Assembly: GCF_039536245.1 (NCBI RefSeq)
Contig: NZ_BAAAYN010000012.1
Span: 62,001 to 126,000 of the forward strand
Origin: Cryptosporangium minutisporangium
GTDB taxonomy: Bacteria > Actinomycetota > Actinomycetes > Mycobacteriales > Cryptosporangiaceae
Direction: 5' to 3'
Length of the DNA stretch: 64,000 nucleotides
In this document: positions 63,954 to 64,000 of the stretch, in pieces
Numbering within the stretch: position 1 is the first letter of the stretch
How the letters are laid out: each line of letters begins with the position of its first letter
Position numbers and translations under genes: made by a program
The notes under the pieces: generated by a model
Told to the model about the DNA's origin: nothing
The model's input: the letters and a program-made list of their open reading frames with translations, nothing else
Databases searched by the model: none

Positions 63954-64000
63954 GAGCGCTCCGGTAGAGGGGTCGGCGAGCCGCTGTCACGGCGATCTCG

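Overview
The window is very GC-rich with strong G/C bias at third codon positions, frequent GTG starts, four-base start/stop overlaps, a DtxR/IdeR-type iron box, a mycothiol-type (TIGR03086) protein, a protein O-mannosyltransferase and an ilvA-greA-DUF4307 segment. This points to a mycelial-type Actinomycetota chromosome. A Frankiales/Cryptosporangiales-like genus is my guess, not something the sequence proves. I see no rRNA or tRNA gene, CRISPR array, transposase, integrase or biosynthetic gene cluster.

Layout. 0-12.4 kb: the tail of a cation efflux protein, manA, a 17-bp tandem array that begins at the manA stop codon, a convergent membrane-tethered sigma-like protein with long internal repeats, then MerR-sahH, two paralogous DUF2142 membrane proteins and a second, shorter SAHH-like protein. 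12.4-16.3 kb: the iron/haem system efeUOB behind an iron box. 16.3-31 kb: housekeeping and surface genes (RDD, pentapeptide repeat, phosphotransferase, glucosylglycerate hydrolase, DUF4253, two CNNM/CBS proteins, DUF1206, VOC, sortase with a DUF4142 partner, O-mannosyltransferase, CGNR regulator, TIGR03086). 31-44 kb: regulator-rich, with MarR, a two-component pair beside an ABC exporter, TetR with three operator copies, MocR with a divergent aminotransferase, a Rox-type rifamycin monooxygenase behind a 19-codon leader ORF, and a VOC-ArsR-SRPBCC-YciI operon with two operators. 44-49 kb: an accessory zone of small cassettes (damaged toxin-antitoxin pair, two small membrane proteins, HAD protein, PIN toxin-antitoxin pair) bordered by direct repeats; two of the borders are 3' fragments of msrA, and the intact msrA closes the zone. 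49-64 kb: MocR/YczE, metB-amidase, DUF2269, a MoxR ATPase with VWA protein, a MEDS-kinase regulator, ilvA, greA, a GASR-repeat membrane protein and DUF4307.

The most unusual signals lie between genes. (1) A family of ~110-bp hairpin elements occurs three times (12423-12535, 21335-21445, 55028-55136), with a conserved apical core and stems whose inner sequence differs yet still pairs. (2) Two tandem arrays start exactly at the stop codon of the upstream gene (manA and the MEDS-kinase gene). (3) The msrA 3' end is repeated, which suggests stepwise insertion of ~1-kb cassettes there. (4) A leader ORF with two adjacent hairpins precedes rox. I infer that the 44-48 kb zone grows by cassette insertion; that is not shown directly.
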